From positions 11,586-75,585 of the forward strand of contig DASUHA010000005.1 in the NCBI GenBank assembly GCA_036273735.1: DNA of 64,000 bases. The letters run 5' to 3'. The notes beneath the pieces were generated by a model. The model was given only the letters and a program-made list of their open reading frames with translations. It was not told the origin of the DNA and ran no database searches. A program made the translations under genes and the position numbers. This stretch comes from 13-2-20CM-66-19 sp036273735. GTDB lineage: Bacteria > Pseudomonadota > Gammaproteobacteria > Steroidobacterales > Steroidobacteraceae. Positions 11,751 to 19,476 of this stretch are shown here, one piece after another; within the stretch, counting starts at the first letter, position 1; the number at the start of each line of letters is the position of its first letter.

Positions 11751-14228
11751 ATGGCCCTGAAGCATCTGCCCATCCGTCGCAAGCTCATGGTCATCCTGCT
11801 GATGACCAGCGGTGCGGTGTTGGTGCTCACGTGTGCGACCTTCATCGCCTACCAGTACGTGACGTTCCGGGCAGCCGCCAAAGTGAATGTGCAGACGCTG
11901 GCCGATGTCATCGCCAGGAACAGCAGCGCGGCGGTGGCCTTCGACAATCCGGGGGACGAGACGGAGGTCCTTGCGGCGCTGCGGGCGGAGAGCCGCGTCG
12001 TGCAGGCTGCCGTCTATGGCACGGATGGCGCACTCTTCGCCCGTTACCCCGAGGATGCAGCGCAGAGCGAGTTTCCGTCCCATCCGAGTCGGGATGGCGT
12101 GAGATTCGAGGGCGGGGCCCTGATCGCCTACCACCCGATCCAGCAGGGCGGCAACAGCAGGCTCGGGACGGTGTACCTGCGCTGGGATCTGGCGTCGCTT
12201 CATCATGAGATCGGGATTTATGCGCTCGTCGCCGCGGCGATGACGGCCTTCGCGTTACTGATCGCGTACGTGCTGGCGCGCTCGCTGCAGCAACAGATCT
12301 CGCTGCCCGTGCAGACGTTGGGGCAGGCGGCTTTAGCCGTCTCGGAGAGACGCGACTACTCGGTGCGGGCGCCGAAATTCGGCAATGACGAGCTCGGTAC
12401 GCTCACGGATGCCTTCAACCACATGCTCGATCAGCTCACCGCCGATATTTCGGAGCGCCAGGCATTCGGATCGAAGCTGCAGCGACAACTCTCCCGCCTG
12501 GATCTGCTCAACCGCATTACCCGGGCGGTGGGCGAGCGTCAGGACCTGCGCAGCATCTTCCAGGTGGTAGTCCGGCACGTCGAAGAAGACGTGGCCGTCG
12601 ACTTCTGCTGCGTTTGTCTCTATGACCCGATCGAAGAGATGCTGACCGTAACGAGCGTCGGAGTAGGTAGTCGGGACACGGCGCTCGAGCTGGCACTCAC
12701 CGAGAAGGCGAGGGTACCCGTCGGATGCAACGGGCTCAGCCGTTGCGTGCGCGGCGAGCTGGTCTACGAGCCCGATATCGCCAACAGCGAATTTGCATTC
12801 CCGAGCACCCTGGCGAAAGGCGGACTGCGGGCGCTCGTGGTCGCACCGCTTCGTGCCGAGAGCAGGGTATTCGGCGTCATGGTTGCCGCGCGCCGCGAGG
12901 CACAATCCTTCAATAGCGCGGACTGTGAGTTCCTGCGGCAGGTGAGCGAGCACGTCGCACTGGCGGCACACCAGGCTCAGTTGTACGACGCGCTGCAGCG
13001 TGCCTACGACGACCTGCGCCAGAGTCAGGAGACGGTGGTGCAGCAGGAGCGGTTGCGTGCGCTGGGACAGATGGCGAGCGGTGTCGCGCACGACATCAAT
13101 AATGCGATCTCTCCCATTGCGCTCTACACGGAGTCGCTCCTCGAGCGTGAGACTACGTTGAGTGAGCGTGCTCGCTCGTACCTCACGACAATACAGACGG
13201 CAATTCACGACGTGGCGAGGACTGTGGCCCGGATGCGTGAGTTCTACCGTCCGCAGGACAGTCAGGCCGCGCTCGCAAAGGTGGAGCTCAATCGCCTGAT
13301 CAACGGGGTCATCGAGCTCACCCAGGCCCGCTGGCGCGACGTGCCCCAGGAGCGCGGAGCGGTCATCGAGCTGCGCACGGACCTCATGAATCCTGCTCCC
13401 GCCGTGATGGGTGCGGAGAACGAGATCCGGGACGCACTCACCAATCTGATCTTCAATGCTGCCGATGCGATGCCCGACGGTGGAACGCTCACCTTGAGAA
13501 TCGCGAGCGCCATGCGGCAGCCGAGCGGCGAGCGCGCGCTCCCGAGCGCGAAAGCTGCAGGTGCTGCCGAGTCGGCGCACGAGGTCGTGTATCTGGAGGT
13601 CTCCGATACCGGGGTGGGGATGGATGAGGCGACACGAAGGCGCTGTCTCGAGCCCTTTTTCACCACCAAGGGCGAGCGGGGCACCGGGATGGGCCTGGCG
13701 ATGGTTTACGGCATGGCCAAGCGGCATGCCGCCGAGCTCGAGATCGACAGCGCACCCGGCAAGGGGACCACGGTCCGGATCGTGTTTCCCGTTGCACCGC
13801 ACTCGGCGGAAGAGTCGGAGAAGCAGCTCGCGCTCGGGCTGGCGGTTCGCCCCCTGCGCATCCTCATCGTGGACGACGACCCCCTCATCATCGAGTCGCT
13901 GCGCGAGACGCTGCGGGGGGACGGTCACCGCGTTACTGCCGCCGACGGCGGTCAGGCGGGGATCGACGCCTTCGAGGCAGCGCGCGCCCGCAACGAGCCC
14001 TTCGAGCTCGTCATCACCGATCTCGGCATGCCCCACGTCGATGGCAGGCGGGTCGCCGCCGCCATCAAGACCTCCTCGGGCGGCACGCCGGTGGTGCTGC
14101 TGACGGGGTGGGGCCAGCGGCTCACGGCAGAGAACCAGGTTCCGCCGCACGTCGATCGCGTCCTCAACAAGCCCCCGAGGTTGCGCGAGCTGCGGGCGGC
14201 TCTTGCGGAGCTTGCACGCCGGGCGTGA
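11751..14228 (+). CDS. Membrane hybrid sensor histidine kinase / response regulator (CHASE8-like, HAMP, GAF, HisKA, HATPase, REC)
   Basis: An 825-residue sensor. TM1 is near residues 12-35. The periplasmic segment (about 36-150) has VQTLADVIARNSSAAVAFDN, typical of CHASE8 domains. TM2 is at about 153-175, then HAMP, then a GAF domain (about 255-415). The HisKA phosphoacceptor is His447 in SGVAHDINNAISP. The ATPase has N-box NLIFNAADAMPDGG, G1 VSDTGVGMDE and G2 GTGMGLAMVYG. The C-terminal receiver has acidic pair DDD and phospho-Asp757 in VITDLGMPHVDG. It follows yfiR by 4 bases, in one operon with the TonB receptor. No separate DNA-binding output is encoded nearby, so the final target is unknown. 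Confidence 0.93.
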   Translation: MALKHLPIRRKLMVILLMTSGAVLVLTCATFIAYQYVTFRAAAKVNVQTLADVIARNSSAAVAFDNPGDETEVLAALRAESRVVQAAVYGTDGALFARYPEDAAQSEFPSHPSRDGVRFEGGALIAYHPIQQGGNSRLGTVYLRWDLASLHHEIGIYALVAAAMTAFALLIAYVLARSLQQQISLPVQTLGQAALAVSERRDYSVRAPKFGNDELGTLTDAFNHMLDQLTADISERQAFGSKLQRQLSRLDLLNRITRAVGERQDLRSIFQVVVRHVEEDVAVDFCCVCLYDPIEEMLTVTSVGVGSRDTALELALTEKARVPVGCNGLSRCVRGELVYEPDIANSEFAFPSTLAKGGLRALVVAPLRAESRVFGVMVAARREAQSFNSADCEFLRQVSEHVALAAHQAQLYDALQRAYDDLRQSQETVVQQERLRALGQMASGVAHDINNAISPIALYTESLLERETTLSERARSYLTTIQTAIHDVARTVARMREFYRPQDSQAALAKVELNRLINGVIELTQARWRDVPQERGAVIELRTDLMNPAPAVMGAENEIRDALTNLIFNAADAMPDGGTLTLRIASAMRQPSGERALPSAKAAGAAESAHEVVYLEVSDTGVGMDEATRRRCLEPFFTTKGERGTGMGLAMVYGMAKRHAAELEIDSAPGKGTTVRIVFPVAPHSAEESEKQLALGLAVRPLRILIVDDDPLIIESLRETLRGDGHRVTAADGGQAGIDAFEAARARNEPFELVITDLGMPHVDGRRVAAAIKTSSGGTPVVLLTGWGQRLTAENQVPPHVDRVLNKPPRLRELRAALAELARRA

Positions 14229-14381
14229 TGCCATCGGATGGACCGGCGGTAGAACTTCTTCTGTTCTCGCGGATTTCTGCTCCAGGGGCCGGTGATAGCC
14301 GGCTCGAAAGCGCGGTTCGGTGTCATGCGCGGCGAGTCTTCCGGCGTTTTCCGGTGTAAGCCGCGCTCTCTGGAGAGATCC

Positions 14382-15929
14382 ATGGTCCGCCTCGCTCGTA
14401 TCCTGGCCGCAGCGGCCGCCACGGCCCTGCTCGCGGCTTGCCACGTCTCGACCCACGGCTCCTCGATGCCGCCCCAGTCGATGGGGCCGCCGCAGCCGGG
14501 CCAGCTCCTCGAGAGTCCGCCGCCCAAGACCGGCTCGTTCTCGCCTTCCGACCTGCTCTCGATGCTGAGCGGCAACAGCGATGCCTCGCAGCTCCTGAAG
14601 CTCAATTTCCTGCCGCTCTGCACGGTCGATGTCTACCATCTCCAGTACGAGACGGTGGGTGGCCGGGGTGAGGCGACCACCGCCTCCGGGGCGCTGATGG
14701 TCCCGAGCGGCGTCGATTCGTCGTGCCAGGGTCCACGGCCGGTCGTCGTCTACGCCCACGGGACCAATGCCTCGAAGACCTTCAACATCGCCAACCTCTC
14801 GGATACGGGCAACAGCGAAGGGGTACTGCTCGCGGCGGTATTCGCCGCCGAAGGATACATAGTCGTGGCCCCCAACTATGCGGGCTACGACACCTCATCT
14901 TTGTCCTACCACCCTTATCTCGTGGCAGACCAGCAGTCCCACGACATGATGGACTCGCTCACCGCGGCGCGCAGTGCCTTCTCCATGGTGGGGGCGAACG
15001 CCAGCAGCAAGCTCTTCGTCACGGGATATTCCCAGGGTGGATACGTCGCGCTCGCGACGCTGCGGGCCATGCAGGCGGGCGGGGTGAGCGTCACGGCGGC
15101 AGCGCCGATGTCAGGTCCCTACGCGCTCTCCTCTTTCGGCGATGCCATCTTCATGGGCGAGCCGAACGGCAGCGCCGTGATCAACTTCGTTTTTGTCGCC
15201 TCGTCCTACCAGCACTCGTATGGAAACATCTACACCAATCCGACTGACGTCTTCTCGCCCCAGTACGCCACGAACATAGCCGACCTCCTGCCGAGTACCA
15301 CCACGACGTCCAACCTATACGCCCAAGGACTGCTCCCGCAGAACACGATATTCGACAGTACGCCGCCCGCCCCGCAGTACGCCTCAATAACGCCTGCGAC
15401 ACAGCCGGCCAATCTCGCGATTGTTTTCGCCCTGGGCTTCGGCCCCAATCCGCTGGTGACCAACGCCTATCGGCTGAACTATCTGCAGGACGCCCAGGCC
15501 CATCCGGACGGCGGTTTCCCCACCACGACCACGGACGTGCCGCCCTCAGGCGCCACCAACGGCCTGCGACAGGATCTGGCGAAGAACGATCTGCGGAGCT
15601 TCAATCCCTCGGTCCCGATCCTGCTCTGCGGTGGTGACAATGACCCCACGGTCTTCTACTTCAACACGCTGCTCATGCAGGACTACTGGGCGTCACACGC
15701 CCCGACCGCGCAGCTGACCGTGCTCGATGTCGACTCCGCGGTAGGCTCGAATGACCCCTACGCCGCCCTCAAGGACGCCTTCGCCGCCGCCAAGGCGGCC
15801 GTCGCCGCTGCGGCAATAGCTGGCGGCGCCACCGACGGGGGCCACGCTGCCGTCCTGACGGACTATCACGCCGGGCTGGTGCCGCCGTTTTGTTTGTTTG
15901 CGGTCAAATCGTATTTCGACGGGCACTGA
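14382..15929 (+). CDS. Alpha/beta-hydrolase lipoprotein (secretory lipase-like)
   Basis: A 515-residue protein from ATG 14382, preceded by TGGAGAGA at 14371-14378. The frame stays open upstream, but this start gives a clean lipoprotein signal: MVRLARILAAAAATALLAAC, with the lipobox Cys at residue 20. The hydrolase core shows the oxyanion motif VVYAHGTNAS (about 123-132) and the nucleophile elbow VTGYSQGGYVA with Ser217. The His of the triad is probably in the C-terminal GGHAAVLTDY. The arrangement resembles fungal/bacterial secretory lipases, with a likely outer-membrane anchor. It is probably transcribed separately from the kinase operon. Substrate unknown. Confidence 0.85.
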   Translation: MVRLARILAAAAATALLAACHVSTHGSSMPPQSMGPPQPGQLLESPPPKTGSFSPSDLLSMLSGNSDASQLLKLNFLPLCTVDVYHLQYETVGGRGEATTASGALMVPSGVDSSCQGPRPVVVYAHGTNASKTFNIANLSDTGNSEGVLLAAVFAAEGYIVVAPNYAGYDTSSLSYHPYLVADQQSHDMMDSLTAARSAFSMVGANASSKLFVTGYSQGGYVALATLRAMQAGGVSVTAAAPMSGPYALSSFGDAIFMGEPNGSAVINFVFVASSYQHSYGNIYTNPTDVFSPQYATNIADLLPSTTTTSNLYAQGLLPQNTIFDSTPPAPQYASITPATQPANLAIVFALGFGPNPLVTNAYRLNYLQDAQAHPDGGFPTTTTDVPPSGATNGLRQDLAKNDLRSFNPSVPILLCGGDNDPTVFYFNTLLMQDYWASHAPTAQLTVLDVDSAVGSNDPYAALKDAFAAAKAAVAAAAIAGGATDGGHAAVLTDYHAGLVPPFCLFAVKSYFDGH

Positions 15930-16094
15930 ACCGATAAGTACTCACCCAACGCCCTGGCGTCTGGTTAGAATTCTGCGTCCGGAGAGTCCACCCGAGCAAT
16001 CGGATTGGACGGTCGAGTTGCGTAGGATATGACAACGCATAACTAAGACGCATCGACGCACGAGCGCGCAGCTGAAACGGGAGGGGGAAATGAA

Positions 16095-16544
16095 CTGGAT
16101 ACGAGTCCACAGGAAGAGGCGCGACTGGGACTCCTCATTCTGGTCATCGCAATCGGTATCTGGCGTTTCGTTCGATACATGCGATTCGGCCTGTCAAGGT
16201 CCCGGCGGCCGGTTAGTCTGGGTGTCTCCGGCGGACTGGTACCCCAGGACTCCGATCGAATTGCGATGCCTGCTGCCGCCTCAGGCTCGCGGGGCCCCAC
16301 TCAGAGCTCCCTCTATACCCGGATGATCGGAGGCTTCTCGGCACTGGGATTATGGCTCGTGATCAATGGAATCCTCTGGTACTGCCTGCTGGAGCTGCCG
16401 CCATTCAAGAGCCTGTCACCCATCCCCGTGGGTGTTGCCGGAATCTTTGCGAATTTCTATCTCATACCACTGGCTCGAAGAGTCGGCGAGCGCAATCGGC
16501 GCCGCATCGATGAGGCGCGAGTGGGATCCATCGGCTTTTTATAA
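16095..16544 (+). CDS. Small membrane protein of unknown function, probable CTG start
   Basis: The frame encodes TSPQEEARLGLLILVIAIG (first membrane segment), then after about 60 residues a second hydrophobic stretch (MIGGFSALGLWLVINGILWY) and a third (VGVAGIFANFYLIPLA), ending in a basic tail. No ATG, GTG or TTG lies in frame between the upstream stop (16044) and ATG 16179, which is after the first membrane segment. CTG 16095 lies 7 bases after the purine run GAGGGGG (16081-16087) and would give a full 149-residue protein. ATG 16090 is in the wrong frame and too close to the Shine-Dalgarno. Alternatives are a start at 16179 (121 residues) or a one-base frameshift just after 16090. I do not recognise the family. 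Confidence 0.6.
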   Translation: MDTSPQEEARLGLLILVIAIGIWRFVRYMRFGLSRSRRPVSLGVSGGLVPQDSDRIAMPAAASGSRGPTQSSLYTRMIGGFSALGLWLVINGILWYCLLELPPFKSLSPIPVGVAGIFANFYLIPLARRVGERNRRRIDEARVGSIGFL

Positions 16545-16572
16545 CATTCAATCAGACTAGGGGGTGAGACCC

Positions 16573-16848
16573 ATGCGAACACCGCGGAAGGTCGGCAGTG
16601 CCGCAGTGCCAGGCTCGATACTACTGCTCGCGATCGCGGGCTGCGTGACCACGCCAGTCGCCAAGGTCAGCCTCGGACACGAGTTCGTTGGCGTTTGGAC
16701 GAATATCAATCCGAATTTCTACAACTGGTGGGTGATCACCCCTGGTCACATTGTCAATTACGGACTGGATGGCGACAAATGTGTCAGGTACTATGCGATG
16801 CGGGAGGGTCAAAGGTTTGGCGTGACGTTGCATTCGTCGGTTACGTGA
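16573..16848 (+). CDS. Small putative lipoprotein, unknown function
   Basis: A 91-residue product from ATG 16573 with Shine-Dalgarno GGGGTGAG at 16561-16568. The N terminus is a lipoprotein signal ending SILLLAIAGC. The mature part has FVGVWTNINPNFYNWWVITP and YGLDGDKCVRYYAM, a compact tryptophan-rich domain that looks as if it should continue. The frame ends shortly after, so the gene may be truncated or frameshifted near 16800. It starts 28 bases after the upstream membrane protein and is probably co-transcribed with it. Family not recognised. Confidence 0.55.
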   Translation: MRTPRKVGSAAVPGSILLLAIAGCVTTPVAKVSLGHEFVGVWTNINPNFYNWWVITPGHIVNYGLDGDKCVRYYAMREGQRFGVTLHSSVT

Positions 16849-17247
16849 TCGTTGCCGTCATCATCTTGCGCATCTTCTTTCTTTGGTTAAACCCCGAGGC
16901 CAGAAATGGGAACGGCGTTGATCACTCTCAATAGGGGCCGCAAGGGAGACGGAGCGGCGGCTCCGGGGCGTGTGTTAAATCTTCTCGGGTACTCTTCTCG
17001 GAGCAGGTCACTGATCCCACGGCCAGCAACGCCGCCCGCGCTGAGTACATATCCACGCACCCTGAACAGCCCTTACTTGCGCCGGTCCTCACCAAGCGCA
17101 ATCGCTAGCTGCAGAAACTAGCGCGCAGAAAGGCAAAGAGGGAATCGGACTAGTACGTCATGATGGCGTCGGTAAATCTGGTGAAATGCATAGCGAATGC
17201 AGCGGCGCACCGACGTGTCTCGTAGCGCTCACCGCACAGAGATCAAA
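16849..17247. other. 399-bp A/T-richer gap with a possible gene remnant
   Basis: No complete gene is seen. One plus-strand frame, open from 16935 to a TAG at 17106-17108, ends with about 35 protein-like residues (LFSEQVTDPTASNAARAEY and on) but has no start codon or ribosome-binding site. It could be the tail of a lost gene. Otherwise nothing is recognised. Confidence 0.3.
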
Positions 17248-17616
17248 ATGAAAGAGCCCAGCGAGATCGTGATTAGCCTTCCAGCATTCGACACCGGCCG
17301 CTACGCCGAGTCGGAGTTCCTCATGTCGGGAGGCGATGCCGTCCTCACAATCCACGTTGGAGGCCTGCGATCGATAAAAATCAGCTTCTCGCGCGTTAGG
17401 TGGCACCAGTTCACGGCTGTCTACAACTGTACTGCTGAACAAATCAAGAGCGCCTACTTTGCGGTCGCAGAAATCCGACAGTCAAACTCGCTGGCAGCCT
17501 ACATCGCGAATGACTCAGCCAGCGCAAAAGCATATCGGGAACTACACCACTACCGAATCTTTCTCGATGGAACGGGCTGTCACGAGGTCTACGCGGAACG
17601 ATGCGGTCTGGGCTGA
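17248..17616 (+). CDS. Small hypothetical protein, possible orphan immunity-type protein
   Basis: A 122-residue soluble product from ATG 17248 (MKEPSEIVISLPAFDTGRYA); an in-frame start at 17197 is less likely because the extra 17 residues look random. Features: VLTIHVGGLRSIKISFSRV, WHQFTAVYNCTAEQI, AYRELHHYRIFLDGTGCHEV. Size, alpha/beta composition and A/T-richer setting resemble solitary immunity proteins of polymorphic toxin loci, but no toxin is present and the family is not recognised. The immunity idea is inference only. Confidence 0.5.
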   Translation: MKEPSEIVISLPAFDTGRYAESEFLMSGGDAVLTIHVGGLRSIKISFSRVRWHQFTAVYNCTAEQIKSAYFAVAEIRQSNSLAAYIANDSASAKAYRELHHYRIFLDGTGCHEVYAERCGLG

Positions 17617-17858
17617 CCGCAGGACTGAATCCGAACCCAATGACGCTGTTCCTTGAGCGCTTACGCTATTGCGACAGGCATAACAGTAGCAATGCATTTG
17701 CCGGACGCTGGCAGGATTTGGTCGCTGGCGATCAGCAGCCCCGGGTGGCGATGGTCTTGTCCGTCGATCGGAATCCAACGTTGTATTGGGACTCTCTATT
17801 GGCATCATTTCCCTGCGCAGCGCCGGTAGTATCGACAATCATGTGACTCGGGATTTGT

Positions 17859-18257
17859 ATGCCAATCACAAGGTACCCAAAAATGACACTACTCACGGCA
17901 AAGATCCGGGCTGCAATGGTATGGATCTTCATCGCGGTCATCCTCTGGCAAATCGAACCCGCGCGCGCGTCGGATGCGAGTATAGATGCTGACGTACGAT
18001 GCATCGTCGTTGCCTTGCATCTCCTTGCCTCGCAAGAGCCGCGGCAACGAGAAATAGGAATCATGGCGGGTTTGTACTTTTTCGGGCGACTGGACGGGCA
18101 ATCGCCGAATGCGGATATTGAGCACCTGATCAAGAGCGTCGCTGCGCAGATGACGGATGCCGAATTCAAATCGGAAGCTGTCAGATGCGGGAAATCCCTG
18201 CAAACGAAGGGTCAGGAGATAACGAGAATCGGCATCGACATGTCGAAAAAGAAGTAG
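17859..18257 (+). CDS. Small exported hypothetical protein
   Basis: A 132-residue product (or 124 residues from ATG 17883, MTLLTAKIRAAMVWIFIAVI), with a signal peptide probably cleaved after Pro-Ala-Arg-Ala. The mature domain is helical: DADVRCIVVALHLLASQEP, IMAGLYFFGRLDGQSP, AAQMTDAEFKSEAVRCGKSL. Two cysteines at comparable ends could form a disulphide. Similar small exported proteins with a YFFGRL-type motif occur as uncharacterised genes in alpha- and gammaproteobacteria. No neighbour suggests a function. Confidence 0.6.
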   Translation: MPITRYPKMTLLTAKIRAAMVWIFIAVILWQIEPARASDASIDADVRCIVVALHLLASQEPRQREIGIMAGLYFFGRLDGQSPNADIEHLIKSVAAQMTDAEFKSEAVRCGKSLQTKGQEITRIGIDMSKKK

Positions 18258-18372
18258 GTGCAGTGAGCGGCAAGAGCTTCCATAACAAGTGGAGAGCGGG
18301 ACTTCTGCGCACGTCTGCAGCTGACGCGCGACGGCACCGGCTGAAGAACTGGGGCTCGGAACGGTAGATCCG

Positions 18373-18702
18373 CTACATCTGCGGTTCCCATGACCTGCAC
18401 CAGCCGGTCGATAGCACTGCTTTCCCGGGAAACAGGTGACAGCCTCCCCGCTTGGACCCATACGCGCCCTGATACATGGCGCAACTCCCGCAATGGCTAC
18501 CTTTTGCCGCGGCCTTCGCCTGTGAAGCGTCGGGAACGTAGCCGAGTTCTTTCGCGGCCTCACTCGAGGGGTCGACCAGCGGGATATTCGCGGCCCACGC
18601 ACGCCGTGAGCTGAGAAAACCGATCGGAGCCAACGCGGCTCCCACGAGCAAACGTGTCAGCAATCGGCGGCGAACTGGATGCGGGGGCTTCGTGAGACTC
18701 AT
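18373..18702 (-). CDS. High-potential iron-sulfur protein (HiPIP)
   Basis: A 109-residue periplasmic electron carrier binding one [4Fe-4S] cluster. Cys71, Cys74, Cys88 and Cys102 give the spacing C-x2-C-x13-C-x13-C of HiPIPs, in GSHCGSCAMYQG, RGGCHLFPGKAVL and GWCRSW. The N terminus VRRRLLTRLLVGAALAPIGF looks like a twin-arginine export signal, as usual for HiPIPs, which are exported folded. The start overlaps the stop of the upstream histidine kinase (ATGA, 18699-18702). HiPIPs typically shuttle electrons from the bc1 complex to oxidases or reaction centres. Why one sits in this operon is unclear. Confidence 0.93.
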   Translation of the reverse strand: MSLTKPPHPVRRRLLTRLLVGAALAPIGFLSSRRAWAANIPLVDPSSEAAKELGYVPDASQAKAAAKGSHCGSCAMYQGAYGSKRGGCHLFPGKAVLSTGWCRSWEPQM

Positions 18703-19430
18703 GCTTGGGGACCCGCTTGTAGAGTGAAGTAGAAAGTGGCGCCTTGATCAGGGGCAGCGTCTGCCCATATTCGACCGCCATGCCGGCGGAGGATTCGGTG
18801 GGCACAGGCCAGCCCGATACCCACGCCTTCGAATTCCTTCTCTGAATGCACACGCTGGAAGGGACCGAAGAGCTTGCCGGCATGGCTCATATCGAAGCCG
18901 GCGCCGTTGTCGCGCACGAAGTAGGCGGTTGGGGTCGTCCGCTGCACGCCGACCTCGATCCGTCCCGCCTCGCGTCCGCGCGTGAACTTCCAAGCGTTTT
19001 GGAGTAGCGCGTCGAGTGCGGCAGTCAGGAGCGTGGCATCGCCCTCGGCAGCGATGGCGTCGGGAATCACAACTTCAACCGTGCGTGAGGGATCCGCTGC
19101 CTGCAGCCCCTGGAGAATGCCGCGGGCGATTGTGGAAAGATCGATGCGTATCGGATGGAGCTCGGCGCGCTGAATGCGCCCGAGCGCCAGCAGCCCCTCG
19201 AGCATGCCCGACATGCGCTGAGCGGAATCGAGCACGTGCTGCAGGTACCGGCGGCCGTCCGCATCAAGCTTCTCGCCGCAATCCTCGCTCAGGGCGCGGG
19301 CAAACCCGTCGATCGTGCGCAACGGCGCACGCAGGTCGTGAGCGATGGTGTAGGTCAGAGACTCGAGCTCGCGGCGGGATTCTTCCAGGGCCGCAAGAGC
19401 CTTTTCCGGGTTCGCCTTCTCATCCGCCAA
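18699..19430 (-). CDS. Soluble histidine kinase lacking a sensor domain
   Basis: A 243-residue protein. A short coiled N terminus leads to the HisKA domain with phosphoacceptor His31 in LTYTIAHDLRAPLRTIDGFA. The ATPase has N-box LLQNAWKFTRG, G1 VRDNGAGFDMSHAGKLFGPF and G2 GVGIGLACAHRILRRHGG. The catalytic core resembles that of phytochrome- and PAS-linked kinases, but no PAS, GAF or membrane segment precedes it. It is therefore either partnered with a separate sensor or a remnant of a larger kinase. It starts 46 bases after the metal ATPase and overlaps the HiPIP start by 4 bases. No response regulator is adjacent. Confidence 0.88.
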   Translation of the reverse strand: MADEKANPEKALAALEESRRELESLTYTIAHDLRAPLRTIDGFARALSEDCGEKLDADGRRYLQHVLDSAQRMSGMLEGLLALGRIQRAELHPIRIDLSTIARGILQGLQAADPSRTVEVVIPDAIAAEGDATLLTAALDALLQNAWKFTRGREAGRIEVGVQRTTPTAYFVRDNGAGFDMSHAGKLFGPFQRVHSEKEFEGVGIGLACAHRILRRHGGRIWADAAPDQGATFYFTLQAGPQA

Positions 19431-19476
19431 GGTGCCAGCCTCCCGCTGGGTTCGGGACGGCAGCGCTGCTCGAGAG

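Noticed and set aside
12333..14759. 808-residue minus-strand frame opposite the hybrid kinase.
   Set aside because: Antisense shadow; the plus strand has complete kinase and receiver domains.
16695..16934. Frame with a hydrophobic C-terminal stretch (VIVAVIILRIFFLWL) overlapping the small lipoprotein gene.
   Set aside because: No ribosome-binding site, and it overlaps a better gene in another frame. It could be the tail of a frameshifted lipoprotein, but I cannot support that.
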